A DNA stretch of 64,000 nt from contig NZ_CP060714.1 of NCBI RefSeq assembly GCF_014395975.1, positions 62,001 through 126,000 of the forward strand, in the 5' to 3' direction. Source of the stretch: Diaphorobacter ruginosibacter. Lineage in GTDB: Bacteria; Pseudomonadota; Gammaproteobacteria; Burkholderiales; Burkholderiaceae_C. A program made the translations under genes and the position numbers. This document shows, piece after piece, positions 17,176 through 25,654 of this stretch. The notes under the pieces were generated by a model. The model was not told where the DNA came from, searched no databases, and saw nothing but the letters and a program-made list of their open reading frames with translations. How positions within the stretch are numbered: position 1 is the stretch's first letter; every line of letters begins with the position of its first letter.

Positions 17176-18239
17176 CGAATGTCGAACAGGGCCGCGCCGG
17201 CGGCATGAACTGGCTCAGCGTGCTGGTGCCGGTCTTCAATGTCGAGCCCTACCTGGAGGAGTGCCTGGCGTCGGTGATCGCGCAGGTCGAGCAGCTGGGC
17301 GGCGCGCAGGCCGGCGTCGAAGTGCTGGTGCTCGATGACTGCTCCACCGATGGCTCGGCCGCGCTCATGCAGGCGCTTGCCCGGCGCTGGCCGGGGCAAC
17401 TGCGCCTGATGGCGCACGAGCGCAACCAGGGCCTGAGCGCCGCGCGCAACTCCATGATCGATGCGGCCACGGGCGAATACCTCTGGTTCCTCGACTCCGA
17501 CGACAAGCTGCTTCCCGGCAGCCTGTCGGCCCTGCAGGGCATCACCCGGACGCATGCGCCGGACGTGGTGCTGTGTGACTTCCAGGTATGGCGCGAACGC
17601 ATGACGCTCAAGCACCGCCTGCGCGGCGAGCTGCACCGCAGCAGCTTCGACGGGGCCGCGCGCGGGCTGCTGTCCGATCGCTGCAGCGTGCTGGCCGACG
17701 TGCTGATGCCGGGCGAGCTGCACGCATGGTCCAAGATCTCGCGCCGCTCGCTGTGGGCCGATGACCTGCGCTTTCCCGTGGGGCAGTATTTCGAGGACAT
17801 GGCGACCATGCCCCTGATGATGCTGCGCGCCTCAAGCTTCTACTATGCCGACCAGCCGTGGGTGGCCTATCGCCAGCGTGCCACCAGCATCCTGGCGACC
17901 CCCAATCTCGGCAAGGCGATCGACCAGGCCCGTGCGCTGGTGGCGTTTCGCGCGGCACTTGAAGGCAGCGGGTGCGCGGGCGATGCCCGCCTGCAGCTGG
18001 CCCTGGCGCACCAGAGCGCGCGCAACTTCATCGGTGCGATGCGCTACCTCGACGGCATGCAAGGCTCCGCCGCCGAGCGCCAGGGTGCGATGCGCACGGT
18101 GCGCGAGTCCTTTGCGGCGTCGTCCCCCCTGGCACCTGATGCGCTGTGCAAGGCCTACGGGTCGCGTGGCTGGTGGCTGCGCAGGGCCAAGCTGCGCCAG
18201 TGGCTGAAGGCCGCGGCCATGGCAGGTATTGGCTCATGA
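17172..18239 (+). CDS. Glycosyltransferase family 2 protein
   Basis: A 355-residue GT-A-fold inverting glycosyltransferase. The first 110 residues carry the family hallmarks: LSVLVPVFNVEPYLEECLAS, VLDDCSTDGS, RNQGLSAARNSMIDAATGEY and the metal-binding LDSDDK. The C-terminal part (residues 200-355) is helical and less conserved. Both its start and its stop overlap neighbouring genes by ATGA, so it is translationally coupled in the middle of the polysaccharide operon. Donor and acceptor sugars cannot be assigned. Confidence 0.92.
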   Translation: MTNVEQGRAGGMNWLSVLVPVFNVEPYLEECLASVIAQVEQLGGAQAGVEVLVLDDCSTDGSAALMQALARRWPGQLRLMAHERNQGLSAARNSMIDAATGEYLWFLDSDDKLLPGSLSALQGITRTHAPDVVLCDFQVWRERMTLKHRLRGELHRSSFDGAARGLLSDRCSVLADVLMPGELHAWSKISRRSLWADDLRFPVGQYFEDMATMPLMMLRASSFYYADQPWVAYRQRATSILATPNLGKAIDQARALVAFRAALEGSGCAGDARLQLALAHQSARNFIGAMRYLDGMQGSAAERQGAMRTVRESFAASSPLAPDALCKAYGSRGWWLRRAKLRQWLKAAAMAGIGS

Positions 18240-19249
18240 GCGCAACACCTGCCCTGCCGATGCGCGATCGTGGCGAACTGCTGCTCGCGCGCCTGATCTA
18301 CAGCTTTCACGCACTGCTCCGGCAGCCGGTACGCGACCATGTGCAGACGCCGTTCCGGCTGTATGAGATTCCCGCGGGGAATGCCGCACGGACGGCGCCG
18401 GCCTCGGCAGCGGTGCCGCGTGCCCAGCCCTGCGCCATTCCGCGCATCATCTGGGCCTTCTGGACGGGGCCGACGCAGCCCGAGCTGATCCGCCGCTGCT
18501 TCGAGAACTGGCACGCCATGTGCCCGGGGTTCGAGATCCGCATCCTCGACGAGCAAAGCGCCCTGCGGTATCTCGACGGCATTCCGGCGGCGCTCGACCA
18601 GGCGAGCGCGCCCAAGCGCGCAGACTGGGTGCGCGTGGAGCTGCTGCGCAGGCATGGCGGCATCTGGCTCGATGCGAGCACGATCCTCACCACATCGCTC
18701 GACTGGGCGATCGAGGCGCAGGCCCGCACGCAAAGCGACTATGTGGGGTTCTATCTCGAACAGTTCACGAGCGACGCGGCCTATCCGGTGGTCGAGAACT
18801 GGTTCATGGCGGCACCGCCCGGCAGTCCGTTCATCGAGGACCTTCAGCATGAGTTCACGACACGCGTGGTGCCGGGCAGCAATGCGCAGTACCTCGATCG
18901 GCTGCGCGAGGAAGGTGTCTACGACCAGCTGCGCCAGCGCATCTTCTCGCCCGAGTATCTGAGCATGCATCTTGCGCTGCAGTACGTGATGCGCACGCGC
19001 GGCGGCTACCGGCTTGCGCTGCAGCGCGCGGAGGACGGCCCGTTCCTGTACCACGTGGCTGCCGGCTGGAATCGTGCGAACCTCAAGGTGCAGCTGATGA
19101 TGCGCCCCGCGGCAGAGCACCTGCCGCCGATGGTGAAGCTGCGCAAGCCCGATCGCAAGCGCATGGAGCTGTACATGCAGCGCGGCCTGGTGCGCGCGGA
19201 CAGCATCGTCGGCCGCTTTCTAGGAAACGCTGGCACGCCCCGTGCATGA
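18236..19249 (+). CDS. Capsular-polysaccharide-type glycosyltransferase (GT32-like)
   Basis: A 337-residue protein of the DXD-sugar/capsular polysaccharide synthesis group. Diagnostic sequences are IPRIIWAFWTGPTQPELI near residue 67 and RADWVRVELLRRHGGIWLDA, which holds a DXD-like metal site in the form LDAS. Enzymes of this group transfer mannose, galactose or hexosamines in capsule or LPS synthesis. It overlaps the preceding GT2 gene by ATGA and is followed by an unknown gene 22 bases downstream, so the four are one operon. There are no membrane segments, so it should act at the cytoplasmic face. Confidence 0.85.
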   Translation: MSATPALPMRDRGELLLARLIYSFHALLRQPVRDHVQTPFRLYEIPAGNAARTAPASAAVPRAQPCAIPRIIWAFWTGPTQPELIRRCFENWHAMCPGFEIRILDEQSALRYLDGIPAALDQASAPKRADWVRVELLRRHGGIWLDASTILTTSLDWAIEAQARTQSDYVGFYLEQFTSDAAYPVVENWFMAAPPGSPFIEDLQHEFTTRVVPGSNAQYLDRLREEGVYDQLRQRIFSPEYLSMHLALQYVMRTRGGYRLALQRAEDGPFLYHVAAGWNRANLKVQLMMRPAAEHLPPMVKLRKPDRKRMELYMQRGLVRADSIVGRFLGNAGTPRA

Positions 19250-19271
19250 GACATGCTATGGTTCTGCACAC

Positions 19272-20030
19272 ATGATCCATCGTCGTAAATCAGCTTTCGA
19301 AAAGTGGTTCTCCTTCACGCGGCATCGCCGCCGTTTTGGTGCGGACGCCTTCACGCAGCAGCTCGACTCCCAGGACTTCGCGGACTGGCGCAACCGCATC
19401 GTCACGGGCGATGACACCCCCGTGCACGCGCATGGCTCCAGCGCCGACCTGAACGAGCACCTGGCCAAGGTGCGGCGGGAGTTCATCGGGCAGAGCGAGC
19501 TGCTGTACCAGCACGCCATGCTGATCGTGCTGATCCGCCGCGAGGCCGACGTGGAGGCCAACTACGAGCGATTCAAGCGCATGTGGATGGCCGAGCGCGA
19601 CTTTCTTGTCGCGCGCCTGGACATGCGCTGGCTGATATCGGCCTGCGATACCTTCATCGACCACGACACCGATCCGCTGCTGCGCGCGGTGGCCATGAAC
19701 GGCCCGCTGCTCGTGAACACGGTCAAGCTCGGGGAGACGGAGCGCTACATCAAGGGCGTGGATGCCGCCACGCCGGACCGCAAGGAGTCGCTGGACGCGT
19801 TGTGGACGCACCGCGTGGGCCTGTTCGACGGCATCGCCGGCTTCATTCCCGGCAGCGACGACACGCTGCGCAACCTGCGCTGGCGGCTCGAGGATGTCTG
19901 CAGCCTGCACCCGCTGGGCGCGGTGGTGATGGAGCTGTTCGAGCGGCTGCAGCGCGACGCGAACGACAATGTGTTTGTGCGATTCAAGCACCGGCACCAG
20001 CGCGAGAAGACGCGCTGGTGGAACGATTGA
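19272..20030 (+). CDS. Hypothetical protein at the end of the polysaccharide operon
   Basis: A 252-residue soluble, helix-rich and highly charged protein (many Arg/Asp/Glu) with no signal peptide or membrane segment. Recognisable stretches such as MWMAERDFLVARLDMRWLIS and DTFIDHDTDPLLRAVAMNGP do not match a family I can name. It begins 22 bases after the GT32-like gene and ends beside a small hairpin. The context suggests a cytoplasmic accessory role in glycan synthesis or its regulation; this is inference from position only. Confidence 0.7.
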   Translation: MIHRRKSAFEKWFSFTRHRRRFGADAFTQQLDSQDFADWRNRIVTGDDTPVHAHGSSADLNEHLAKVRREFIGQSELLYQHAMLIVLIRREADVEANYERFKRMWMAERDFLVARLDMRWLISACDTFIDHDTDPLLRAVAMNGPLLVNTVKLGETERYIKGVDAATPDRKESLDALWTHRVGLFDGIAGFIPGSDDTLRNLRWRLEDVCSLHPLGAVVMELFERLQRDANDNVFVRFKHRHQREKTRWWND

Positions 20031-20032
20031 GC

Positions 20033-20046
20033 GGGCCCTTCGGGCC
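20033..20046. terminator. Small hairpin between two convergent genes
   Basis: GGGCCC and GGGCCT flank a TTC loop directly after the stop of the hypothetical gene and before the 3' end of the convergent nitronate-monooxygenase gene. Core arms are five perfect bases. There is no T tract on either side, so a terminator role is only suggested by its convergent position. Confidence 0.35.
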
Positions 20047-20064
20047 TGGCCGACCCCGATTCCG

Positions 20065-21123
20065 TCAGCCGCGCGCCGCGTCCCGGATCTCGCGCGCGAG
20101 CGTCTCCACCAGCTCGGTGGCCGGGATTGCCCGCGCCAGCGCGACGCCCTGGCCCGCCCACAGCGAGAGGTAGTCCGCACGGCCCTGGGCCGCGGCAGCG
20201 CGGCGCAGCGCGCCGGTCAGCGCGTTCTGCACCGGGTACTCGGGCACGTCGTGCTCGAATTCGGCGAGCTTCTCCATCATGGTATTGACGATGCCGCGTG
20301 CATACCGGCCCGAAAAGATGCGCGTGCAGCGCGTGTCGGTGGCCGATGCCGTCGCCATGGCGTTGCGGTAGGCGGGGCCGATGCCGGATTCGGGGCATGC
20401 GAGGAAGGCCGTGCCCATCTGCACGGCCGCGGCGCCCAGGGACTGCGCGGCCGCGATCGCACGGCCGTTCATGATGCCGCCCGCCGCGATCACGGGTACG
20501 CCCAGGCGCTGCGCGCACTCGGACACCAGCGGCAGGGTGCCGATCATGCTGGCGTGGAAGTCCCCCAGGAACGTGCCGCGATGGCCGCCTGCCTCCATGC
20601 CGCTTGCGCAGACCGCGTCGGCCCCCACGCGTTCCCATGCCTCGGCCTCCGCCACGGTCGTGGCGGTGCCGATGACGAAGCTGCCCGCGGCGTGCAGCCG
20701 CTCCACCTGCTCCCGGCTCAGGATGCCGAAGGTGAAGCTGGCGACGGGCGGCGCAAGCGAGAGCAGCGTCTCGAACTGCGCGCCGAAGTCCTCGCACCAT
20801 TGGGCCGGAACGCCGGGCTCGAGACCGAATTCGGCATAGAGAGGCGCCAGCCTCTGCAGGGCCTTCTTCACGGTGGCCTCGTCGGGTGATGGCGTCTTGA
20901 GCACAAACAGATTCATGCCGAACGGGCGGCCCGGCGCGGCGGCGCGCACCTTCTCCGCGGCCTCCGCCATGGCCGCCGGCGAACGCATGCCGCAGCCCAG
21001 CATGCCGAGCGCTCCGGCGCCCGAGACCGCGGCGGCGAGCGCCGGTGTGTCCGATCCGGTCATCGGGCCCTGGATGATCGGGTGCTTGATGTTCAATTGC
21101 GCAAGCAGTGAGGCGGTGGTCAT
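20065..21123 (-). CDS. Nitronate monooxygenase (2-nitropropane dioxygenase family)
   Basis: A 352-residue FMN-dependent TIM-barrel protein of the NMO family. Typical parts are HPIIQGPMTGSDTPALAAAV at the start, the FMN-phosphate-binding DAVCASGMEAGGHRG (residues about 170-185) and GGIMNGRAIAAAQSLGAAAV followed by MGTAF. These enzymes oxidise alkyl nitronates such as propionate-3-nitronate, a plant and fungal toxin, though some relatives are enoyl reductases. It lies 17 bases downstream of a LysR gene on the same strand and is probably co-transcribed with it. Confidence 0.9.
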   Translation of the reverse strand: MTTASLLAQLNIKHPIIQGPMTGSDTPALAAAVSGAGALGMLGCGMRSPAAMAEAAEKVRAAAPGRPFGMNLFVLKTPSPDEATVKKALQRLAPLYAEFGLEPGVPAQWCEDFGAQFETLLSLAPPVASFTFGILSREQVERLHAAGSFVIGTATTVAEAEAWERVGADAVCASGMEAGGHRGTFLGDFHASMIGTLPLVSECAQRLGVPVIAAGGIMNGRAIAAAQSLGAAAVQMGTAFLACPESGIGPAYRNAMATASATDTRCTRIFSGRYARGIVNTMMEKLAEFEHDVPEYPVQNALTGALRRAAAAQGRADYLSLWAGQGVALARAIPATELVETLAREIRDAARG

Positions 21124-21140
21124 GGAGGTCTCCTTGTTCG

Positions 21141-22067
21141 TCAGGGTTCGGTGGTCAGCAGTTCAGGCGCGCGCTCCGGTGCGCCTTCCGGCGGGGTCGT
21201 GGCGCACAGGTCGTCCTGCAGCGCCTTGCGAAAGACGTTGAACGCAGGCGTGTCGTACCCCTCGCGCGTCACCAGCATGGTGACGCGGTCTTCGATGGGC
21301 ACCCAGCGCAATGCGGGCGGCGAGCGCATCTGGTCCAGCATGGCCTGGGGCACGATGCCCGCGCATCGTCCCGCGGCGACGCAGGCCAGGATGGCGGGGT
21401 AGGAGCCGAGCTCCAGCACGTGCGGTGCGTATCCGTTGGCCTGCTTCATCCAGTCTTCGCCGATCTGCCGGTAGGTGCAGCCGCGCTTGAAGACGGCGAT
21501 GGTGTCGACCTGCAGCGGCGCCCCCGCCGTCACGGGAGGATGGGTCGCGGGCAGCGCGATCAGAAGCGACTCGGTGTACATGGGCGTGTACGACATCGTT
21601 GCGTCATCCACGTCCAGGCCCGGCGGCGGCCAGGCGACCAGCGCGACGTCGAGGCGATGCTCGAGCACGTCCTCCACCAATTGGCGCGAAGGCGCCGTGC
21701 GCAGGTCGAGCTGAAGGTCGGGCCAGTCGGCATGCACCCGTGCGAGCGGCACGGGCAGGCGCGTGATGGAGGTGCTCTCCATCGCACCCACGCGCAGGCG
21801 GCCGCTGGCCTCATCGGGCTTGAGGGCCTGCCGCGCCTCTTCGGCCAGCGTGAGCAGCCTGTCGGCATAGCCCAATAGCGTGTGGCCCGCCGGTGTCAGC
21901 ACCATGCGCCGTCCTTCGCGCAGGAAGAGGGGGCTGCCCAGTTGCTCCTCCAGCTGCTGCACGCGGGTGGTCACGTTCGATTGCACGCGTCCGAGGCGCT
22001 CGGCCGCGCGCGTGACGCTGCGCTCCTCGGCGACGGTGCGGAAGATGTCCAGGTTGAGCAGATCCAT
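21141..22067 (-). CDS. LysR-family transcriptional regulator
   Basis: A 308-residue LysR protein. The winged helix (residues 2-60) includes FRTVAEERSVTRAAERLGRV and QSNVTTRVQQLEEQLG; the effector domain includes GRLRVGAMEST and later AACVAAGRCAGIVP-like sequence. It is followed by the nitronate-monooxygenase gene and diverges from a YbfB-type transporter gene across a 100-base AT-rich gap, which holds a T-N11-A motif. It probably regulates both. Inducer unknown. Confidence 0.92.
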   Translation of the reverse strand: MDLLNLDIFRTVAEERSVTRAAERLGRVQSNVTTRVQQLEEQLGSPLFLREGRRMVLTPAGHTLLGYADRLLTLAEEARQALKPDEASGRLRVGAMESTSITRLPVPLARVHADWPDLQLDLRTAPSRQLVEDVLEHRLDVALVAWPPPGLDVDDATMSYTPMYTESLLIALPATHPPVTAGAPLQVDTIAVFKRGCTYRQIGEDWMKQANGYAPHVLELGSYPAILACVAAGRCAGIVPQAMLDQMRSPPALRWVPIEDRVTMLVTREGYDTPAFNVFRKALQDDLCATTPPEGAPERAPELLTTEP

Positions 22068-22101
22068 GACGGGCTCCGGTCAAAAAAGAAAGGGCTTAAA
22101 A

Positions 22102-22116
22102 ATCTTGTTGCGAGAT
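22102..22116. promoter_or_regulatory. Candidate LysR-type binding box (T-N11-A)
   Basis: ATCT and AGAT arms flank TTGTTGC-type sequence to make ATCT-N7-AGAT, which matches the T-N11-A signature of LysR sites. It sits in the intergenic region between the lysR gene and the divergent MFS gene, in an AT-rich stretch suited to divergent promoters. The assignment rests on motif and position only. Confidence 0.45.
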
Positions 22117-22167
22117 TATTGCACATCAATTAATCTTAAAAAAAGATCAAAAGGCCCTGCCTTCACC

Positions 22168-23487
22168 ATGTCCCTTGCCATGAAATCCCTTCCGCTGCCC
22201 GCCAGCCCGGCCGTACAGGGCTCCGTCCATCCCCTGGTGGTGGCACTGGCCGGCATGGCGTCGCTGGCCGTTGCCATGGGCATCGGCCGCTTCGCCTTCA
22301 CGCCGCTGCTGCCGATGATGCTGCACGATGGCGTGCTCGACCTGGCACAGGGCAGCTGGCTGGCCACGGCGAATTACCTGGGCTACCTGCTGGGCGCATT
22401 CATGGGCATGGCGCTGCCGTGGGTTGCACCGAAGTTGTACGCGGTCTGGAATCCGGCGCGCATCACCTGGACGGGGCTGATCGCCACGTTGCTGCTGACG
22501 GCTGCCATGGCGTTTCCGGTGCCGCAGCTCTGGCCCACGCTGCGCTTCTTTGCGGGCATGGCGAGCGCGCTCACCTTCCTGGGAACCTCGTCGTGGTGCA
22601 TGGTGCGGCTGGCGGGGCTCGGGCGGCCTGCCCTTTCGGGCCTGATCTTCTGCGGGCCGGGCCTGGGAATCCTGCTGACGGGGCTGTTCGCAAGCGCCAT
22701 GGTGGCTGCGCAATGGCACGCGTCCAGCGGGTGGTGGATGTTCACGGCCCTGGCGCTCGTGCTGTGCGTGCTGATCTGGCCTTTGATCCAGGGGCCGGCG
22801 GCGCTGCATGGCGAGCCGCCTGCGCCGGGGGCACCGCAGCGGCAGCGAACCATTGAGATTGAGCGATCCGCAGGACTATCCGCAGAGTCGTCCGCAGAAC
22901 CTGTGGCGGCGCGCGTGGTGCACGCGGTGGGCTACGGATTGGCGGGCTTCGGCTACATCATCACGGCCACGTTCCTGCCGGTGATCGCGCGTACCGTGAT
23001 GCCGGCCGACTCGGGCTGGGCGGACCTGTTCTGGCCCATTGCGGGGGCAGGCGCGGTGGTCGGCATTCTGGTGAGCACGCGGCTGCCGGTGCATTGGTCG
23101 CGCCGCTCCCTGCTCGCGGGTGCCTACCTGATGCAGGCGGCCGGCATCGGCCTGGGGCTGCTGTGGCCCACCACGGCGGGCTTTGCGATCGGCAGCGTGC
23201 TGGTGGGGCTGCCATTCAACGCGATCACCTTCTTCGGTATCCAGGAGGCGCGCCGCAGCTGGCCCGCGTCGGCCGACAGCTTCGTGGGAATGATCACGGG
23301 CCTGTACGGACTGGGCCAGATCGCCGGGCCGCCGCTGGTGGCGTGGCTGCTGGTGCATTCGCCCGAGGGCAGCGGATTTGAGCGCGGGCTGGAATGCGCC
23401 GCGCTGTCGCTGGTGATCGGCGCTGCGCTGTACCTGGCGTCACTGTGGCTGTGGCCCGAGCGCCGCGAAGGCCGCCAGGGCCGGTGA
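22168..23487 (+). CDS. YbfB/YjiJ family MFS transporter
   Basis: A 439-residue polytopic membrane protein with about twelve transmembrane segments. The beginning HPLVVALAGMASLAVAMGIG and RFAFTPLLPMML is characteristic of the YbfB/YjiJ group, in which the conserved GRFAFTPLLP follows the first helix. The central cytoplasmic loop (residues about 215-250) is polar and glutamate/serine-rich. Substrate is unknown for the family. It diverges from a LysR regulator and a nitronate monooxygenase and could export or import a related compound. A second ATG 12 bases downstream is an equally plausible start. Confidence 0.88.
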   Translation: MSLAMKSLPLPASPAVQGSVHPLVVALAGMASLAVAMGIGRFAFTPLLPMMLHDGVLDLAQGSWLATANYLGYLLGAFMGMALPWVAPKLYAVWNPARITWTGLIATLLLTAAMAFPVPQLWPTLRFFAGMASALTFLGTSSWCMVRLAGLGRPALSGLIFCGPGLGILLTGLFASAMVAAQWHASSGWWMFTALALVLCVLIWPLIQGPAALHGEPPAPGAPQRQRTIEIERSAGLSAESSAEPVAARVVHAVGYGLAGFGYIITATFLPVIARTVMPADSGWADLFWPIAGAGAVVGILVSTRLPVHWSRRSLLAGAYLMQAAGIGLGLLWPTTAGFAIGSVLVGLPFNAITFFGIQEARRSWPASADSFVGMITGLYGLGQIAGPPLVAWLLVHSPEGSGFERGLECAALSLVIGAALYLASLWLWPERREGRQGR

Positions 23488-23506
23488 GCCGCGAGCGCAG
23501 GAGCCC

Positions 23507-24745
23507 CTACTCGCCGGCCGGAAGCCGCAGCACGAAGCAGGCGCCGCTCTGCCCGTCGGGGCGATCCTCGCAGGTGACCCTGCCGTGGTGGCGCTGTGCG
23601 ATCGAGCGCACCAGGGCGAGACCCAGACCCACGCCGCCCGAACGCTCGCTTGCGCCCGGCAGCCGGTAGAACGGCTCGAAGATGCGCTCGCGCTGGTCGG
23701 GCGCGACGCCGGGGCCGAAATCGCACACCCGGATCACCACCTGGCTGCCCTCGCGCGCGAGTTCCAGCGTGATCTCTCCCTGGCTGTACCGGCGGGCGTT
23801 CTCCAGCAGGTTGCGCACGGCGCGGCGCAGCAGCTTGGCGATGCCCTGCACGTCGAGATCGGCCGCCTGCAGGCCCTGGGTGTGGGCATTCAGGTCGGCA
23901 TCGACGCGTGCGCACTCCTCGGCCGCAAGGCCCAGCAGATCGACCGGTTCCATCGTGCCGACGTCCGAAGCCCCGGCGTCCAGCCGGCTCGCGAGCAGGA
24001 TCTCGTCCACGAGCTGATCGAGCTCGGCGATGTTGCGCAATATCTCGGCGCGCGAGGCGGGCGATGGCGCTCCATCCTGCATCAGCTCCATGCCCATGCG
24101 GATGCGCGTGAGCGGGGAGCGCAACTCGTGCGACGCGTTGGCCAGCAGCGACTTGTGCGACTGCACCAGCGTCTCGATGCGCGATGCGGCGGCATTGAAC
24201 TGGCGGGCCAGGTCGGCCACTTCGTCGTGGCCCTGGGCACGCACGCGCACCTTGAGGTCGCCCTCGCCGAAGCGCTTGACGCTGCGCTGCAGGTTCTCAA
24301 GCCGCTGCAGCAGTTTGCGGATGATGGGAAACACGCCGATCGTCACGGCCATGCCGACCGCGGCCAGGACCCAGATGAACCCGAACGGCGGGCGCAGCCA
24401 GAACGACACGTCGCGCGCTCCCTCGCGTCCTCCCCGTCCTTCGGGGCGGGGTGCGCGCGCGGAGAGCTGCATCTGGAATTTCTCGCCGGACTCGGTCTCG
24501 ATGCTGAAGTCGGACGGTTCGCCAGGCTCGCGCCGCTCGCGCGTCGCGAGGCCCTCCAGGATGGGCTGGCCCTCGCTGTTCACGATGGTGATCTGGCGTG
24601 CCGGAGGCTGCTGATTCTGCGCGTTGTGCTCGGCCGCCACGCGCCAGGCGATCCCGATCGCGAACGCGAACACCGCCACGCCACCGACCACCGCGAGCCA
24701 GATGCGCAGATAGAGGCGGCGGGAGAAGGGGCTGATCAGGGACAT
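23507..24745 (-). CDS. Two-component sensor histidine kinase
   Basis: A 412-residue inner-membrane kinase. One transmembrane helix spans residues about 12-32, followed by a periplasmic domain rich in Glu/Arg/Gly, a second helix near 122-142, a HAMP linker (RLENLQRSVKRFGEGDLKVR), the HisKA domain with phospho-acceptor His206 in ASHELRSPLTRIRMGMEL, and a HATPase domain with N box AVRNLLENARRYS, CDFGPGVAPDQ and GGVGLGLALVRSIAQRHHG. It resembles CpxA/RstB-type kinases. The response-regulator gene is immediately upstream with a 44-base gap. The ATG at 24745 lacks a good ribosome site, and an in-frame TTG 48 bases upstream is an alternative start. Confidence 0.92.
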   Translation of the reverse strand: MSLISPFSRRLYLRIWLAVVGGVAVFAFAIGIAWRVAAEHNAQNQQPPARQITIVNSEGQPILEGLATRERREPGEPSDFSIETESGEKFQMQLSARAPRPEGRGGREGARDVSFWLRPPFGFIWVLAAVGMAVTIGVFPIIRKLLQRLENLQRSVKRFGEGDLKVRVRAQGHDEVADLARQFNAAASRIETLVQSHKSLLANASHELRSPLTRIRMGMELMQDGAPSPASRAEILRNIAELDQLVDEILLASRLDAGASDVGTMEPVDLLGLAAEECARVDADLNAHTQGLQAADLDVQGIAKLLRRAVRNLLENARRYSQGEITLELAREGSQVVIRVCDFGPGVAPDQRERIFEPFYRLPGASERSGGVGLGLALVRSIAQRHHGRVTCEDRPDGQSGACFVLRLPAGE

Positions 24746-24789
24746 GGGCGCGTTACTCGGGCTGGCGGGCGCTGCGGCGTCATGCGGGG

Positions 24790-25506
24790 TCAATCCTGCT
24801 GCTTGGCGAACACATAGCCCACGCCCCGCACCGTCAGGATGCGGCGCGGATTCTTGGGGTCGGCCTCGATGGCGGCGCGGATGCGGCCCATGTGCACGTC
24901 GATGGAGCGGTCGAATGCCTCGAGCTCGCGCCCGCGCACGGCCTCCATGATCTGGTCGCGCGTGAGCACGCGGCCCGCCCGCTCGGCGATCGTCACGAGC
25001 AGGTCGAACTGGTACGAGGTGAGGTCGGCCAGCTGCCCGTTGACCGTGACGGTGCGGGCATCGCGGTCGATCTCGAGCGAGCCGAAACGCAGGGTCTGCG
25101 CCGCGGGCTGCACGCCCGTCTCGCGGCGGCGCAGGATGGCGCGGATGCGCGCCAGCAGCTCGCGTGGCTCGAAGGGCTTGGGCAGATAGTCGTCGGCGCC
25201 GATCTCGAGGCCGATCACGCGGTCCATCGGGTCGCCCTTGGCCGTGAGCATGAGCACGGGCACCTGCGATGCGGGAGCGGGCAGGGCGCGGATGCGGCGG
25301 CAGATCTCGAGGCCGTCCATGTCGGGCAGCATCAGGTCGAGGATCACGAGGTCGGGCAGCTCGGCCGCATCGGGGCCGGTCAGCCGCGCCAGTCCGCCCT
25401 GGCCATCGCCGCAATGCGCGACGTGCAGGCCGGACTGCCCGAGATACTCGCTCACCATCTGGGCCAGTCGGGCGTCGTCTTCGATCATCAGCAGGTTGTG
25501 GGGCAT
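24790..25506 (-). CDS. OmpR-family response regulator
   Basis: A 238-residue response regulator. The receiver domain has acidic pocket Glu9/Asp10/Asp11, phospho-acceptor Asp57 in VILDLMLPDMDGLE, Thr in MLTAKG and Lys in YLPKPFEPRE. The C-terminal winged helix (residues about 140-235) includes LTSYQFDLLVTIAERAGRVL and VDVHMGRIRAAIEADPKNP-type sequence ending VRGVGYVF. It is cotranscribed with the kinase downstream and forms an RstA/CpxR-like system. Target genes are not evident nearby. Confidence 0.95.
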   Translation of the reverse strand: MPHNLLMIEDDARLAQMVSEYLGQSGLHVAHCGDGQGGLARLTGPDAAELPDLVILDLMLPDMDGLEICRRIRALPAPASQVPVLMLTAKGDPMDRVIGLEIGADDYLPKPFEPRELLARIRAILRRRETGVQPAAQTLRFGSLEIDRDARTVTVNGQLADLTSYQFDLLVTIAERAGRVLTRDQIMEAVRGRELEAFDRSIDVHMGRIRAAIEADPKNPRRILTVRGVGYVFAKQQD

Positions 25507-25654
25507 GGCGTGGAGGTCTTGTGTTGCGCGATCACGAAATCGGGCACCGTGCGCTGCATGCGCAAGAGTGTCCGGGCCAATGGTGCATGAGGCGTGCTGC
25601 TCTCGTTCGCTGTTTCCGTAAAGAAAGGTAAAGCGCTAGGGTCCCTAGGCACGG

